Source of the DNA: Halovenus rubra
GTDB lineage: Archaea; Halobacteriota; Halobacteria; Halobacteriales; Haloarculaceae
Assembly (NCBI RefSeq): GCF_026586665.1
Contig: NZ_JAODIY010000001.1
Coordinates: 124,001-188,000, forward strand
DNA length: 64,000 nucleotides
Direction: 5' to 3'
Each line of letters opens with the position of its first letter. Position 1 is the stretch's first letter. Position numbers and translations under genes: made by a program. Shown one piece after another: positions 49,478-59,179 of this stretch. The notes under the pieces are model-generated. The model made no database searches and was not told the origin of the DNA. It saw only the letters and a list, made by a program, of their open reading frames with translations.

Positions 49478-50776
49478 TCACTCCGGTGATGGCTGTTCGG
49501 TCGCCGTTGTCGATGTCGTCGGTCGCGGGACACGGACAAACCGAATACAGCCAGCGAGAATACACAGGAACCCAATCAACGGAATTGAGCTATAGGTCAT
49601 AAACGCCCGTGCACCCTCGACGAGTATGTCTCCGATTCCTGCCCCAAGGGGCAACGCGTCGACAATCAACTCGATGTGTTGTGGGTAAAGTGGGAGATTC
49701 ACCAGTACAAGACCGGCCACGAATAGCTGTTTCGTGGTCGAGTCTTCGGTCAGGTACAACAGGCCAAGCAACGGGAAATAGAGGTAGACGACGTAGTTCA
49801 GTGTCGAGGGAATAATCGTAATCAGCATCGCAACCATCGTTGCGAAAAACGCAACAATCCGGTCGAGTTCGGAGTTGGCATCCCGGTAGACGAGATAGAC
49901 AAACGGCGAAATGAGTGCAGTCGTCACAACGAACAGCTGATTCCCCGACAACGCAAGGAACTGTGAGAACGGCCGTCGCAGAGTTATCCATTGCAGTGTC
50001 GGGTCTAATCCACCTTGGAAGGCACCTTTCCGACTCCGCTCGTTGACGATAAAGTCGACAAACTCAATGTGGGCATCGATACCGAACACGGCGGTACCGA
50101 GGACGATGAGACCAATTCCGGTCACCATTGCCGCCGCGATTGCGCGATACGCACGGCGGTACAGTAGCCAGACGCCAAGAAACGCAGGAAACAGCTTGAA
50201 ATGCGCAGCAGTTGCCCACAGTGTGCCGCCTTTCCACCCTTCGCCACGTTCGATAGCGAGCAAGCCGACCGAAAGCATGAGCAGCATAATTGGGTCGACA
50301 TTGCCTCTGTACACTCCTAGGACGCTGTGGCCCGAGAACAGGCAAAATCCCATTATGAGAATCCGGTCGACCCGAGAGAGTGACCCACCGTGGCGCTCGA
50401 CGAACGAAATAAGGAGCCGACCGATCATATAAAAGACACTGATAAGCAAAATTACGTTGAGGACATACCCAATTCGCCAATCCGGAAACATTCCATAGAC
50501 AGAGAATATTGGGGCGGTAATCGGTGTATAGACGTAGGCCTTCTCGGTGATGAACGCACCATCAGTAATGGCCCAGCCAACGAATGGCTCACCCTGAACA
50601 ACAGCCTTGCCGGCAAAGTAGTAGGCCTGGTAGTCGATTTCGGTCCCTTCTCTAAACTCGTTTGCCGCGAGCACGACACCAAGGAGGCCAGTAAACAGGC
50701 CATATAGTAGCGTCATCCGTTCTGCCCGCCGAGTCGACACGAGCGAGCGAACTCGCTCAACGAACTGAGCGACCAT
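49478..50776 (-). CDS. GT87/DUF2029-type polyprenyl-phosphate-sugar glycosyltransferase
   Basis: 432 residues with about ten membrane helices. The first external loop holds FREGTEIDYQAYYFAGKAVV, with the acidic residues typical of GT-C enzymes, and VYTPITAPIF follows. YRGNVDPIMLLMLSVGLLAI and HFKLFPAFLGVWLL match DUF2029 mannosyltransferases (PimE-like). It should transfer a sugar from a lipid-phosphate donor on the outer face of the membrane. Same strand as the UPF0104 gene (103-bp gap), divergent from the phosphatase/GT4 operon. Confidence 0.8.
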   Translation of the reverse strand: MVAQFVERVRSLVSTRRAERMTLLYGLFTGLLGVVLAANEFREGTEIDYQAYYFAGKAVVQGEPFVGWAITDGAFITEKAYVYTPITAPIFSVYGMFPDWRIGYVLNVILLISVFYMIGRLLISFVERHGGSLSRVDRILIMGFCLFSGHSVLGVYRGNVDPIMLLMLSVGLLAIERGEGWKGGTLWATAAHFKLFPAFLGVWLLYRRAYRAIAAAMVTGIGLIVLGTAVFGIDAHIEFVDFIVNERSRKGAFQGGLDPTLQWITLRRPFSQFLALSGNQLFVVTTALISPFVYLVYRDANSELDRIVAFFATMVAMLITIIPSTLNYVVYLYFPLLGLLYLTEDSTTKQLFVAGLVLVNLPLYPQHIELIVDALPLGAGIGDILVEGARAFMTYSSIPLIGFLCILAGCIRFVRVPRPTTSTTATEQPSPE

Positions 50777-50959
50777 CTACCAGAGGCAACCTCGGGCGGG
50801 CAATCAAGCTTTCGACTGACACAGCTACCGCCACAATCCTGTCAACTGAGGGTGAGGAATACTGCAGAATACGGGGACACGACCTCTTTGCGGGCTGTTT
50901 TCGTGGATATATGGCAACCAACAAAATTATACAACTTCCACCAAAACCCTCCCAACACG

Positions 50960-51823
50960 ATGAAAGACCAGCAGTTTCTGGAATCTGAGTGGGATTACTG
51001 CTTGGTTCTCGACGCGTGTCGCTACGATGTCTTCAGCGAGATTTACGACGAGTATCTCGACGGGTCGCTCGAAAAGCGACGAAGCCTCGGCTCGTCGACG
51101 CCGGAGTGGGCCTACCGAACGCTCACAGAGAACCACGATATTGCGTACTTTTCTGGAAACCCGTTCATCAACAGCCTTGGCATCCCTCTGAACGAACTAA
51201 AGTGGGGCGCAAGTTGTGACTACGAATGGACTGCGACCGAACACCTCGAATCTGTCATTGATGTCTGGAAACATGGGTGGGATGACGACCTCGGGACGGT
51301 CCCACCCGAAGCCCTTGCAGCGTCACTCCGTGACCATCAAGACGCTGTCGCACGGACTGACCGCACAGTCCTTCATTATATGCAACCTCATGCCCCGTAT
51401 CTTTCTCGTGGGAAGGGTCGCAAGCTCAAGCAGATTCAAAAAGGTATCCGAAGTCAGGAAGACGCCAAGGAAGTCGCCGACGACGACGGCGGTGGTGCAC
51501 TCAGCTCCCTGAGTGACTCGATTCGGCCAAAAGTCGAGAACAAACTTGAAGGGAGTGAACTCGCCCAGAAAGCAGGCCTCTGGCTTGAACTCGACCCAAC
51601 CGATGTCATGAAAAACGGGACACGAGGGGCCGCACTCGCGCTGTACGAGGAGAACCTCCGCATCGCGCTCGAAGAGATTGCCGAACTTGTTTCGGAACTC
51701 GATGGAACGGTTGTCGTGACCGCTGACCACGGAGAAGCCTTCGGCGAAGAGGGTGTCTGGGAACACCACATTGAGACGTACATTCCGCCGCTCATGGAGG
51801 TACCGTGGCTTGAGCTCGACTGA
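50960..51823 (+). CDS. Alkaline-phosphatase/sulfatase-superfamily protein
   Basis: 287 residues from the ATG at 50960. WDYCLVLDACRYDVF holds the first metal Asp, HYMQPHAPYL a conserved His loop and VVVTADHGEAFGEEGVWEHH the second metal site (Asp-His and terminal His). Members hydrolyse phosphate or sulfate esters or transfer phosphoglycerol/phosphoethanolamine. There is no signal peptide, so it is cytoplasmic or acts on a lipid-linked glycan from inside. The next gene starts within its last codons. The in-frame ATG at 50852 is rejected because its extension reads as non-coding. Confidence 0.8.
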   Translation: MKDQQFLESEWDYCLVLDACRYDVFSEIYDEYLDGSLEKRRSLGSSTPEWAYRTLTENHDIAYFSGNPFINSLGIPLNELKWGASCDYEWTATEHLESVIDVWKHGWDDDLGTVPPEALAASLRDHQDAVARTDRTVLHYMQPHAPYLSRGKGRKLKQIQKGIRSQEDAKEVADDDGGGALSSLSDSIRPKVENKLEGSELAQKAGLWLELDPTDVMKNGTRGAALALYEENLRIALEEIAELVSELDGTVVVTADHGEAFGEEGVWEHHIETYIPPLMEVPWLELD

Positions 51824-52883
51824 CGACGGAGCTGGCGTCTCCAGTGCGAACGCCCAACCCGATCAAAAGCCGAGAACTGCCGAGCATACCGGTGACACGA
51901 TAAAAATCAGCCATTACTTTGAATTCGAGGAACATGTCACCGGCGGTATTCACGAGTCGGTCGCCCACCAGCGAAAAATGCTTGACCACGTTGGTATCGA
52001 GTACACGACCGAACCGGTACTCGACGCTGACGTGTTTCATACTAACGTGATGGGTCCGCGCTCGGTCTGGTACGCGAGACGTGCCCGCTCGAACGGTGTC
52101 CCTGTAGTTGCACATACACACGTCACTGCCGAGGACTTCGGGGATAGCTTCCGGTTTACGAACACGCTTGCCCGACCGTTAAAGCCCTACCTCAAGTGGG
52201 CATACAGTCACGCCGACGCACTTGTCTGTCCCTCTACGTACAACCAAGCCCTCATCGAAAAGTACACTGACGTCTCGACAACGGTCATCTCCAACGGCGT
52301 CGACCAAGAGAAATTGGCTGGCTTTGAATCTCTCGAAGCCGAGTACCGGAACCGCTACGACCTCGACCCACCAGTTGTCTTTCTCGTGGGGCACGTCATC
52401 AAGCGCAAAGGGCTCGAAACGTTCGTCGAGCTAGCCAGGCGCAAGCCGGATATCGACTTTGCGTGGTTTGGCCCGCTCGACATGAAACTGAAGGGGCGGG
52501 AAACAACACGACTCATCGAGAATGCACCCGACAACTGTACGTTTACTGGCTTTGTCGAGGACATCCGTGGAGCCTTCGCCGCAGGCGACATCTTCTGTTT
52601 CCCGACACACGAAGAAAACGAAGGAATCGCACTGCTAGAAGCGATGAGCGCGGGCAAGCCACTACTCATCCGTGATATCCAGACGTTCTCGTGGTTGGAC
52701 GACGGCGAAGAGTGCCTGAAAGTTTCCGGTGATATTGACGGATTCGAGACGGCACTAGAGCGCCTTACCGACGATGACCTTCGTGCTCGCCTCGGCGCGA
52801 ACGCGAAACAGCGTAGCGAGGCGTTCTCGTTGTCGGCGGTCGCAGACCGCTATCACGACCTGTATCAGGAGGTAACACGATGA
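51810..52883 (+). CDS. GT4-type glycosyltransferase (first of pair)
   Basis: 357 residues from a TTG at 51810 that overlaps the previous gene by 14 bp and has GAGGT nine bases upstream; the ATG at 51753 would overlap by 71 bp. A GT-B fold is shown by EEHVTGGIHESVAHQRKML in the acceptor half, VVFLVGHVIKRKGLETFVEL in the donor half and EENEGIALLEAMSAGKPL as the E-x7-E motif. Retaining glycosyltransferase using an NDP-sugar. Its TGA overlaps the ATG of the second GT4 gene by four bases. Confidence 0.85.
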   Translation: MSSTDDGAGVSSANAQPDQKPRTAEHTGDTIKISHYFEFEEHVTGGIHESVAHQRKMLDHVGIEYTTEPVLDADVFHTNVMGPRSVWYARRARSNGVPVVAHTHVTAEDFGDSFRFTNTLARPLKPYLKWAYSHADALVCPSTYNQALIEKYTDVSTTVISNGVDQEKLAGFESLEAEYRNRYDLDPPVVFLVGHVIKRKGLETFVELARRKPDIDFAWFGPLDMKLKGRETTRLIENAPDNCTFTGFVEDIRGAFAAGDIFCFPTHEENEGIALLEAMSAGKPLLIRDIQTFSWLDDGEECLKVSGDIDGFETALERLTDDDLRARLGANAKQRSEAFSLSAVADRYHDLYQEVTR

Positions 52884-53965
52884 AAATTGGCTTTTTTACA
52901 GACAGCTATTTCCCCAAAATCGACGGTGTAACGTACACGATTAAACTCTGGCGTGCGGAACTCGAAGCCCAGGGACATGAGGTGTACATCGTATACCCGG
53001 ATGGTGATTACGACCCTGACGAACGCGAAATTCCGGTCACATCGCTGCCAAACCCCTTCTACCGCGGCTACCGGATTCCGCTGTTCAGGCGGCCCTCCAC
53101 GCTGCCAGACCTCGACGTGGTGCATTGCCATGGACCGGCTTCGGTGAGTCTCCTCGGTCGCTACTATGCTTGGAGACACGACCTCCCAACAGTGTACACC
53201 CACCACACGCCAGTCGAGGAGTACTTCGACCAAGGGGTTAAATTCGAGTCGGTCGCCGATGCACTGGCGAAAGTATACCTCCCGATCGAAGAGAGCTATC
53301 TCGAAAGCTTCGACGCGGTGACTGCCTCGACTGAGCGCATCGACCGAGACATCAACCACATCCCGCTCCCAGTCGGCATCGATATGGATTTTTTCGAGCC
53401 GACCCAAACACGCTGGTACGAGGACCGTACAGTTATTGGATACAGCGGCCGCCTGAGCAAGGAGAAAAACGTCGACGAGATTTTGGAGGTCGCCAGACAA
53501 CTCCCCGAGTACGACTTCGTTATCGTCGGCGAAGGACCCTATGCGGAGACACTCAAGCGCAACCCGCCAGCCAACGTGACGTTCCGTGACTTTCTGCCTC
53601 GCGAGGAATTACCCATCTTCTACTCGTCTATCGATACGTTCGTTACCGCATCGACGGCCGACACGCTGGGGCTGTCGACGCTCGAAGCAAACGCCTGTGG
53701 GACACCGATTGCCGCCGCGGATACGCCGCCATTCGACGAGACGATTGGTTCCGAAAACGGTGAGCGATTCGAGTACGGTAACATTGGTGCCATGGTTGAG
53801 GCCATCGACTCGTGTCTCGACAGCACGTACGAGACCAGAGCCGCAGTCAAACGGTACGATGTCGATGATACCATGTCTCGCCTCACCACCCTCTACGAGA
53901 ACCCGCAGGCTACGGCCCGAGAACTAACTGACGAAATCCCGTCGAAAACGCCGCCTGCACGCTAA
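52880..53965 (+). CDS. GT4-type glycosyltransferase (second of pair)
   Basis: 361 residues. MKIGFFTDSYFPKIDGVTYT is the classic N-terminus of PimB/diglucosyl-diacylglycerol-synthase-like GT4 enzymes; DVVHCHGPASVSLLGRYY, IGYSGRLSKEKNVDEILEVA and TLGLSTLEANACGTPIAAAD follow in order. It probably glycosylates a lipid acceptor or lipid-linked glycan. Last gene of the phosphatase-GT4-GT4 operon, joined by ATGA overlap. It converges on the DUF255 gene. Confidence 0.88.
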   Translation: MKIGFFTDSYFPKIDGVTYTIKLWRAELEAQGHEVYIVYPDGDYDPDEREIPVTSLPNPFYRGYRIPLFRRPSTLPDLDVVHCHGPASVSLLGRYYAWRHDLPTVYTHHTPVEEYFDQGVKFESVADALAKVYLPIEESYLESFDAVTASTERIDRDINHIPLPVGIDMDFFEPTQTRWYEDRTVIGYSGRLSKEKNVDEILEVARQLPEYDFVIVGEGPYAETLKRNPPANVTFRDFLPREELPIFYSSIDTFVTASTADTLGLSTLEANACGTPIAAADTPPFDETIGSENGERFEYGNIGAMVEAIDSCLDSTYETRAAVKRYDVDDTMSRLTTLYENPQATARELTDEIPSKTPPAR

Positions 53966-54041
53966 CTTCTCTAATTTCATACGAGTTGTAACCCTGATAC
54001 TGTCGCCGGCTGTCTGCTGTCTGCGTTTGTTCCGTCGAAAA

Positions 54042-55697
54042 CTACGCCGTGAGCAGTGCTTCGAGTTCAGCAGGCGTGCGTGCCTCTCCCTGTCTCTCGC
54101 CATCGGTGAGCAGGCATGCGGCCGCTTCGGGGCGCTCTCGGGTTGTGATTGTGCTCGCTGGCTCAGGAACGACAACAGCTTCGTGATCAGCTAGCCGGAG
54201 AGCAGCGCGGTGGAGCTCGCTTTCCGCCTCAGTTCCAACTGTGAGCACCTCCAGCCCGTCAAGCCTAGCCGCGACCGTCGCGTAGTGTGCGACCTCGACA
54301 CCCATCCGTTCGGCTGCCCCGGCGAAGGTTCCAATCGCGTCGTTAGCCGCCTCTCGGTAGCGCTTTTCACCAGTGAGTCCCCAAAGGTCAAGCAGGCTGT
54401 CTGCGAGTTCGACGGCCGTATCCAGTGGATACTGGGGGTCGGCGAGCAGCGCCGTACCGTCGTCGGGGCTGTCCTGAAACGAGCCATCTGCCGTCTGGAG
54501 GGTGTCAAGCGTCCAGTCAGCGACGGCGACAGCCGGCCCGGGTTCGCCGAGGACGGACCACGAGGTGGTCAGCGCACGCAGAAGTCGTGCCTGGTCGACG
54601 AGCAAGCCACTTGGCCCAGCCGTTTGGCCGTCATGGAAGCGGGTGACACGTCCGCTCTCATCGACGAGCGTGTTAAGAATCGTTTCGCGGGCCTGTCGGG
54701 CGTACTGGCGTGCCATTTCGTCGTCGGTGTACGCGTAGTACCGTAACAACGCGTCGATAACGAGTCCGTTGTGTCCAGCAAAAATCGTCTCATCGACAGC
54801 CGGCGCGTCGGTATTCTCGCGCTCTGTTGGTTCTAACCGGAAGTATTCCTCATCACCGCCCTGGCTTGCGGCGAAGGCTCCGCCGTCTTGGCTACCCTCG
54901 TCGGTCCATAGCGTCGTCGTCAGGAATTCGACGCCGCGCTCGGCGGACTCGCGGTAACTTTCTTCGCCTGTGTAGCGGTAGCCATGTGCCAGCGCCCGGA
55001 CGACTGCGGCATTCTCATCGGCCAACTTCTCACAGCGCGCCGCCCGCCAGTTTCGGTTCCGGCTGAATCGGTAGAACCCACCGTCATAGGTGTCGAGCAG
55101 ATGAGTCTGAACTGCATCGAGTGCGCGGGTGGCTTGGTCTCGCGCCCGGACAAGCGCGAACTCGATAGTGCGGGGAAGCGGGAACTTCACGTCGGTTCCC
55201 CAGCCGCCAAACTCGTCGTCGTGAGTTGCGAGTAACTGCTCGACCATGTGCTCTTCGACACGGGCAGTTACCTCGCCACCAGGTGGCTCCTCACGGAGCG
55301 ACCGTGGAAGCGAGCCGGCTTCCTCGCCGTTGCTGTCCCATGTACGCCTGACACGGTCGAGAATCTCCCGGAAGCCATCGATACCGAGGGTGGTCGCGCC
55401 GGTCAGAATCTGCCCCTCAGGTGTACAGAACACAGTCGACGGAAACCCTCCCATGTTATACCGTTCCCGGATGGCAGGGCGGCGGTCAGCGTCGACCCGA
55501 ACCGGGATGAAGCCGTCGTTGATGTTCGCCGCGATACGTGGCTCGGCGTATGTCGCCGCCTCCATCTTGTGACTCTCTTCGGACCACTCTGTCATAAGCG
55601 CGAGCAACACCGGCTTGCCTGCCTCGCTGGCCTCTTCGAAGGCTTCCTGTCCCCACTCGCGCCACTCGACGTGCGTAACGCCAGAGCTATTATCCAT
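54042..55697 (-). CDS. DUF255 (YyaL/SSP411-like) protein lacking the redox cysteines
   Basis: 551 residues. The N-terminal thioredoxin-like domain (FEEASEAGKPVLLALMTEW, then SEESHKMEAATYAEPRIA and YNMGGFPSTVFCTPEGQIL) corresponds to the DUF255 WCHVM domain, but the motif reads WSEESHKM, so the usual Cys is absent. The remainder is an alpha/alpha-barrel-like region (six-hairpin style, RFSRNRNWRAARCEKLADEN). The start at ATG 55697 is preferred to 55715. Function of the family is unknown; here a redox role is unlikely. Confidence 0.8.
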   Translation of the reverse strand: MDNSSGVTHVEWREWGQEAFEEASEAGKPVLLALMTEWSEESHKMEAATYAEPRIAANINDGFIPVRVDADRRPAIRERYNMGGFPSTVFCTPEGQILTGATTLGIDGFREILDRVRRTWDSNGEEAGSLPRSLREEPPGGEVTARVEEHMVEQLLATHDDEFGGWGTDVKFPLPRTIEFALVRARDQATRALDAVQTHLLDTYDGGFYRFSRNRNWRAARCEKLADENAAVVRALAHGYRYTGEESYRESAERGVEFLTTTLWTDEGSQDGGAFAASQGGDEEYFRLEPTERENTDAPAVDETIFAGHNGLVIDALLRYYAYTDDEMARQYARQARETILNTLVDESGRVTRFHDGQTAGPSGLLVDQARLLRALTTSWSVLGEPGPAVAVADWTLDTLQTADGSFQDSPDDGTALLADPQYPLDTAVELADSLLDLWGLTGEKRYREAANDAIGTFAGAAERMGVEVAHYATVAARLDGLEVLTVGTEAESELHRAALRLADHEAVVVPEPASTITTRERPEAAACLLTDGERQGEARTPAELEALLTA

Positions 55698-55826
55698 ACT
55701 TGAACTTGGCTTCACTGGCTTTAAGAAGACTGTTCGACCGCGAGGGGTCTTTTCTGTCGAACAACTGGCCGCTGAACGACACGGTCAGCGTTTGCCCACG
55801 AAACATCTATTGAACTTTGGAAAAAA

Positions 55827-56255
55827 GTGCCAAAGACAGACATGCTACCTGCCCTCCCATTTCGTTTGCTCCCCACAGCGTGGTGGTTTGCATCTGTCGG
55901 CGCTGTCGCTTCGTTGCCTGTGGCCGTTGTTCTTGGGTACCTGCCATACGCAACTTATGGTGGGTGTATCATGATACTCGGTGCATTCATCGCGGGCGCT
56001 GCCGCGACGGCCCGCTTGGCGGACCCGGCCGACGCCGGCGCACGCGCTGGCTTCCTTGGCGGTGTCGTGGCAGTCGGTACGTCGGTTGCCGGTTCTCTTA
56101 GTGGGTCGCCGTCTACGCTCCTGTTTTTGCCGTTTGCCGGCGCGGTTGTCCTCTCTGTTGCACCTCTGTTTGGTCTCCTCTGTGGTCGTCTCGGTGCATG
56201 GACGAGCACGAAACTCCTCACCGATACAGGTCGAAACGCTGGAAGAGCGAACTGA
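55827..56255 (+). CDS. DUF5518-like small membrane protein
   Basis: 142 residues (GTG 55827; ATG 55842 is equally possible). Four hydrophobic helices with Gly/Ala-rich packing (GAFIAGAAATARLADPADAG) as in the haloarchaeal DUF5518 family. No function known. It overlaps the 3' end of trkH by 38 bp on the opposite strand. Confidence 0.6.
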   Translation: MPKTDMLPALPFRLLPTAWWFASVGAVASLPVAVVLGYLPYATYGGCIMILGAFIAGAAATARLADPADAGARAGFLGGVVAVGTSVAGSLSGSPSTLLFLPFAGAVVLSVAPLFGLLCGRLGAWTSTKLLTDTGRNAGRAN

Positions 56256-57765
56256 GTAGGACCGCTATGGGAATAATTTCCAGCCGCCCAACCCACATAT
56301 TGACTACCAACATTATTTTCGACAGGTTGGGCATCGTCGGCCCGGTAATCCCCGAGTCAAGCCCGACGTTGCTCTGTGCACTCATCACCTCAAAGAGTAC
56401 GTACTCCAGTGGGTGTTCCGGTGAGAGCACCTGTAAGAGCACGACGACCCCAACCAGAAGAGTGCTAAGCCAAAGAATCAACACGACAGCGGCCTCTGTG
56501 TACTCACGGCGAAACTGTGAGTCCTTTAGCCGCCGTTCACCGATTTCGAAGTAGCGGACAGCAGAACTAGGGACGAATACGCGTTTAATCTCCCAGGCTG
56601 TGCCCTTGACCAGCGTGATGGCGCGAATGAGCTTGATACCACTGACCGTTGACCCGGCTGCCGCGCCGGTGAGCATCCCCAAACAAGAGAGCAACACTGG
56701 GCTAGTTCCCCATACCTGCTTGGTGCCTTCACCGATTGTTACCGTCCCGAAGCCAGCGTTCGACGTCGCGGAGACAAATTGAAACAGTGCGACCCTGAAC
56801 GTCTCTTCGAGTGTCTCGTACTGGTTCGCGTGGTGTAAGAGACCAGTCAACAGTACCGACCCGGCACTGAACCAGATGAACACCCACCGCGTCTGGAGGT
56901 CGGTATAGAAATTCCGCAACTCTCCTTTGACGATCAGGTAGTGGACAGGAAACGCGATACTCCCCGCCACCATCACCGGAACGACGGCGTACTCGATGAG
57001 GGGATCGCCGTAGTGGCCGATCGATGCGGCATGAACCGAAAACCCGCCGGTTGCGATACCCGTCATTCCGTGGTTGAGTGCGTCCCAGAGTGGCATTCCA
57101 ACGACCAGAAACAAGAGCACCGATGAAAGCGTCAGTCCGACATAAATCTTCCAGATTTCTTGGACAGTCGAGACGACGCTTGGATGAATCTTTTCCGAGC
57201 GTGCTTCGCTTTCATACAGCGTCAACGAGCCACTTCCCGGCCGAGCCAGAATTGCAACAGTCAGGACGATGACCCCGACGCCGCCGACCCACTCGGTAAA
57301 CGAGCGCCACCAGTGCAAGGATTTTGGCAGCAACTCTTCTTTTGTAGCCATTGTCAGTCCAGTTCCAGTAAACCCACTCATACTCTCGAAGACGGCATCG
57401 ACCGGTCGCAAGAACACCGAAACTGTGTCATTCATCACGGGCGTATTCGCCACCGCTGGGTACGGGTCATACTTAATTGTCGCTGCGATAAACAAGAACG
57501 GGAGCGAACCGAGCAGGCCTGTAAGCGCCCAGGACATCGCGGCTGTTACCATTGCTTCGAGTTTTCCCGGTGGCTCTGCATCTTGGTAGCGCGTGCTGAG
57601 GGCGGTCCCGATGCCGGCCATTACAACTGCGGTCAGTGCAAACGCAGGGACTGCGTAGAACTCGCCATGAACGGCGGCAATCCCTATTGACACCACGGGC
57701 ATGAGCGCAATTACTCGGAGGATTCGACCGACGTCGCGTGCGGTAGTCTGAGCTGAAAGCATCAT
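56218..57765 (-). CDS. trkH: Potassium uptake channel subunit TrkH
   Basis: 515 residues. Four pore-loop filters are readable in order: SGFTGTGLTM, GMTGIATGGFS, SATSNAGFGTV and SAQSNVGLDSG, each with the selectivity Gly. About ten membrane helices and the RSFTEWVGGVGVIV segment fit TrkH/KtrB. Haloarchaea balance salt with high internal K+, so this is a core function. Gene starts 28 bp after trkA on the same strand. The start could be either of two adjacent ATGs. Confidence 0.93.
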   Translation of the reverse strand: MMLSAQTTARDVGRILRVIALMPVVSIGIAAVHGEFYAVPAFALTAVVMAGIGTALSTRYQDAEPPGKLEAMVTAAMSWALTGLLGSLPFLFIAATIKYDPYPAVANTPVMNDTVSVFLRPVDAVFESMSGFTGTGLTMATKEELLPKSLHWWRSFTEWVGGVGVIVLTVAILARPGSGSLTLYESEARSEKIHPSVVSTVQEIWKIYVGLTLSSVLLFLVVGMPLWDALNHGMTGIATGGFSVHAASIGHYGDPLIEYAVVPVMVAGSIAFPVHYLIVKGELRNFYTDLQTRWVFIWFSAGSVLLTGLLHHANQYETLEETFRVALFQFVSATSNAGFGTVTIGEGTKQVWGTSPVLLSCLGMLTGAAAGSTVSGIKLIRAITLVKGTAWEIKRVFVPSSAVRYFEIGERRLKDSQFRREYTEAAVVLILWLSTLLVGVVVLLQVLSPEHPLEYVLFEVMSAQSNVGLDSGITGPTMPNLSKIMLVVNMWVGRLEIIPIAVLLSSLFQRFDLYR

Positions 57766-57793
57766 TGCGTATTATCTCCAAAAGCCACGCTCG

Positions 57794-58480
57794 TCATTGC
57801 GGGTCGTCTTCGACGTGGCCAAAGAGGTCCGTCAACTCAGGGTCTGCGCCGAACCCGGAGTACACTGTCAGCAGGTCGCCGGCCGCAATTTCGATGTTTC
57901 CTCGCGGCGTAATCGGCGGGTCTTGTCCGCCGCGCTCGATTGCGACAATGAGCACATCTTCTGGGATGAGATGCTCGTTTGCGGCCTCTTGAAGTGTCTT
58001 CCCAACCACGGGTGCACTCTCCGTGACAGTTATTTCGAAAACCTCCGCCTCCTCGCCAATTTTCATATAATCGACGATAGCCGGGCGTGCGACCGACCGG
58101 TAGAGGTAGTCCGCGATAAGCTGCTGAGGATTTTCCATCGTGTGCACACCAATCTGCTCGTAGAGTGCCATATGCTCGGGGTTATGGACAACTGCCACGA
58201 CAGAGGGAATTTCAAGCTCCTTTGCAAGGAGCGATATCATAACATTCGTCGCATCCTTGGCTGTCGTCGAAATAATCGCATCGGCCTGGTCTGCTCCAGC
58301 ATCCTCAAGAACGTCCTTTGTCGTCGCATCGTCGTTGAGGACCAGACAGTCGTACTCGCTTGCAATCTCGTCTGCGCGCTGTGAATCGTTCTCGACGACA
58401 ACGACATCGTTTCCCGAACGGGTAGCGGTCTCGATGAGTGGACCGCCGATATCGCCCGCGCCAACGATAATCAAATACAT
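57794..58480 (-). CDS. trkA: Trk system regulatory subunit TrkA
   Basis: 228 residues. RCK/TrkA-N domain (MYLIIVGAGDIGGPLIETA, then VVVVENDSQRADEIA) binds NAD(H)/nucleotides; the TrkA-C domain follows from about residue 140 (EVFEITVTESAPVVGKTLQE). It gates TrkH encoded next. Promoter is in the 106-bp divergent gap to 58587, where a T/A-rich run (ACCAACTAAGATG on the plus strand reversed) lies before the start. Confidence 0.92.
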   Translation of the reverse strand: MYLIIVGAGDIGGPLIETATRSGNDVVVVENDSQRADEIASEYDCLVLNDDATTKDVLEDAGADQADAIISTTAKDATNVMISLLAKELEIPSVVAVVHNPEHMALYEQIGVHTMENPQQLIADYLYRSVARPAIVDYMKIGEEAEVFEITVTESAPVVGKTLQEAANEHLIPEDVLIVAIERGGQDPPITPRGNIEIAAGDLLTVYSGFGADPELTDLFGHVEDDPQ

Positions 58481-58586
58481 CTTAGTTGGTTTTTTTCACA
58501 ACTCGGTGAAAAGCTATCGATGCCAGTGTCGGTGGGGTGGTTCTGTGAAGGCACAACTTATATCGGTCCGATGGCAACGTCGAAAC

Positions 58587-58931
58587 ATGCCAGACGACAA
58601 GCCGGAGCCGCCGAGCATGCTTCCCTCGACTGTCGTCGAAGCCGTCGACGACCTAAACGAGGCGGAGCTACGAGCGATTATCGATTACGTGCACGACCGA
58701 CAGGAGTTCCTTCACACTGCTGTCGCCGACCAGATAGAAGCCGCGCCGGGTGAAGAGATTATTCGTATCGAGGAACGACCCGGGCACACGAAAGTACTCA
58801 AGCGTGAACCCTGTGGTGAAAAATGCCAAGACTGCCCACACGGGCCGTATCTCTATCACGTCCGGGAGGAAGCTCGTCCTGACGGTGAGACACACCTCCA
58901 GTGGCATTATCTCGGTCACTCCGAGGAGTAA
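58587..58931 (+). CDS. Small Cys-cluster protein of unknown function
   Basis: 114 residues from ATG 58587, where the leaderless-type start follows AACTTATATC at about 28 bp. An N-terminal helical part (VVEAVDDLNEAELRAIIDYV) is followed by PCGEKCQDCPHGPYLYHVRE, a Cys-rich knuckle probably binding zinc, and a YLGH end. Not assigned with certainty to a family. Divergent from trkA. The long upstream open frame (from 58257) is antisense to trkA and not real. Confidence 0.65.
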   Translation: MPDDKPEPPSMLPSTVVEAVDDLNEAELRAIIDYVHDRQEFLHTAVADQIEAAPGEEIIRIEERPGHTKVLKREPCGEKCQDCPHGPYLYHVREEARPDGETHLQWHYLGHSEE

Positions 58932-59179
58932 CCGTAGGGGTATTGTCACACTGCATAGCAGACACGCGTGTTTGCCCCTCGATAAACTACTGGACGGGCA
59001 AACAGTTCAATGTCTCTGCGGTCAGAATACCTGAACAGTCCCATCACCGACTGGCTTGTACTGGTGACCGACTGGTCAGCCCCCGCTTTAATGGGTGCCC
59101 AATCTGGCTTGAAGTTGTTCGGTCTGTCGGTTTGCTGTTTGGCTGACCGTTTTGTGTCTTCGCATCGTACGCTCGCTTG

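Noticed and set aside
58257-58586. N-terminal extension of the small Cys-cluster protein
   Set aside because: Entirely antisense to trkA; the compact protein from 58587 with a promoter at leaderless distance is sufficient.
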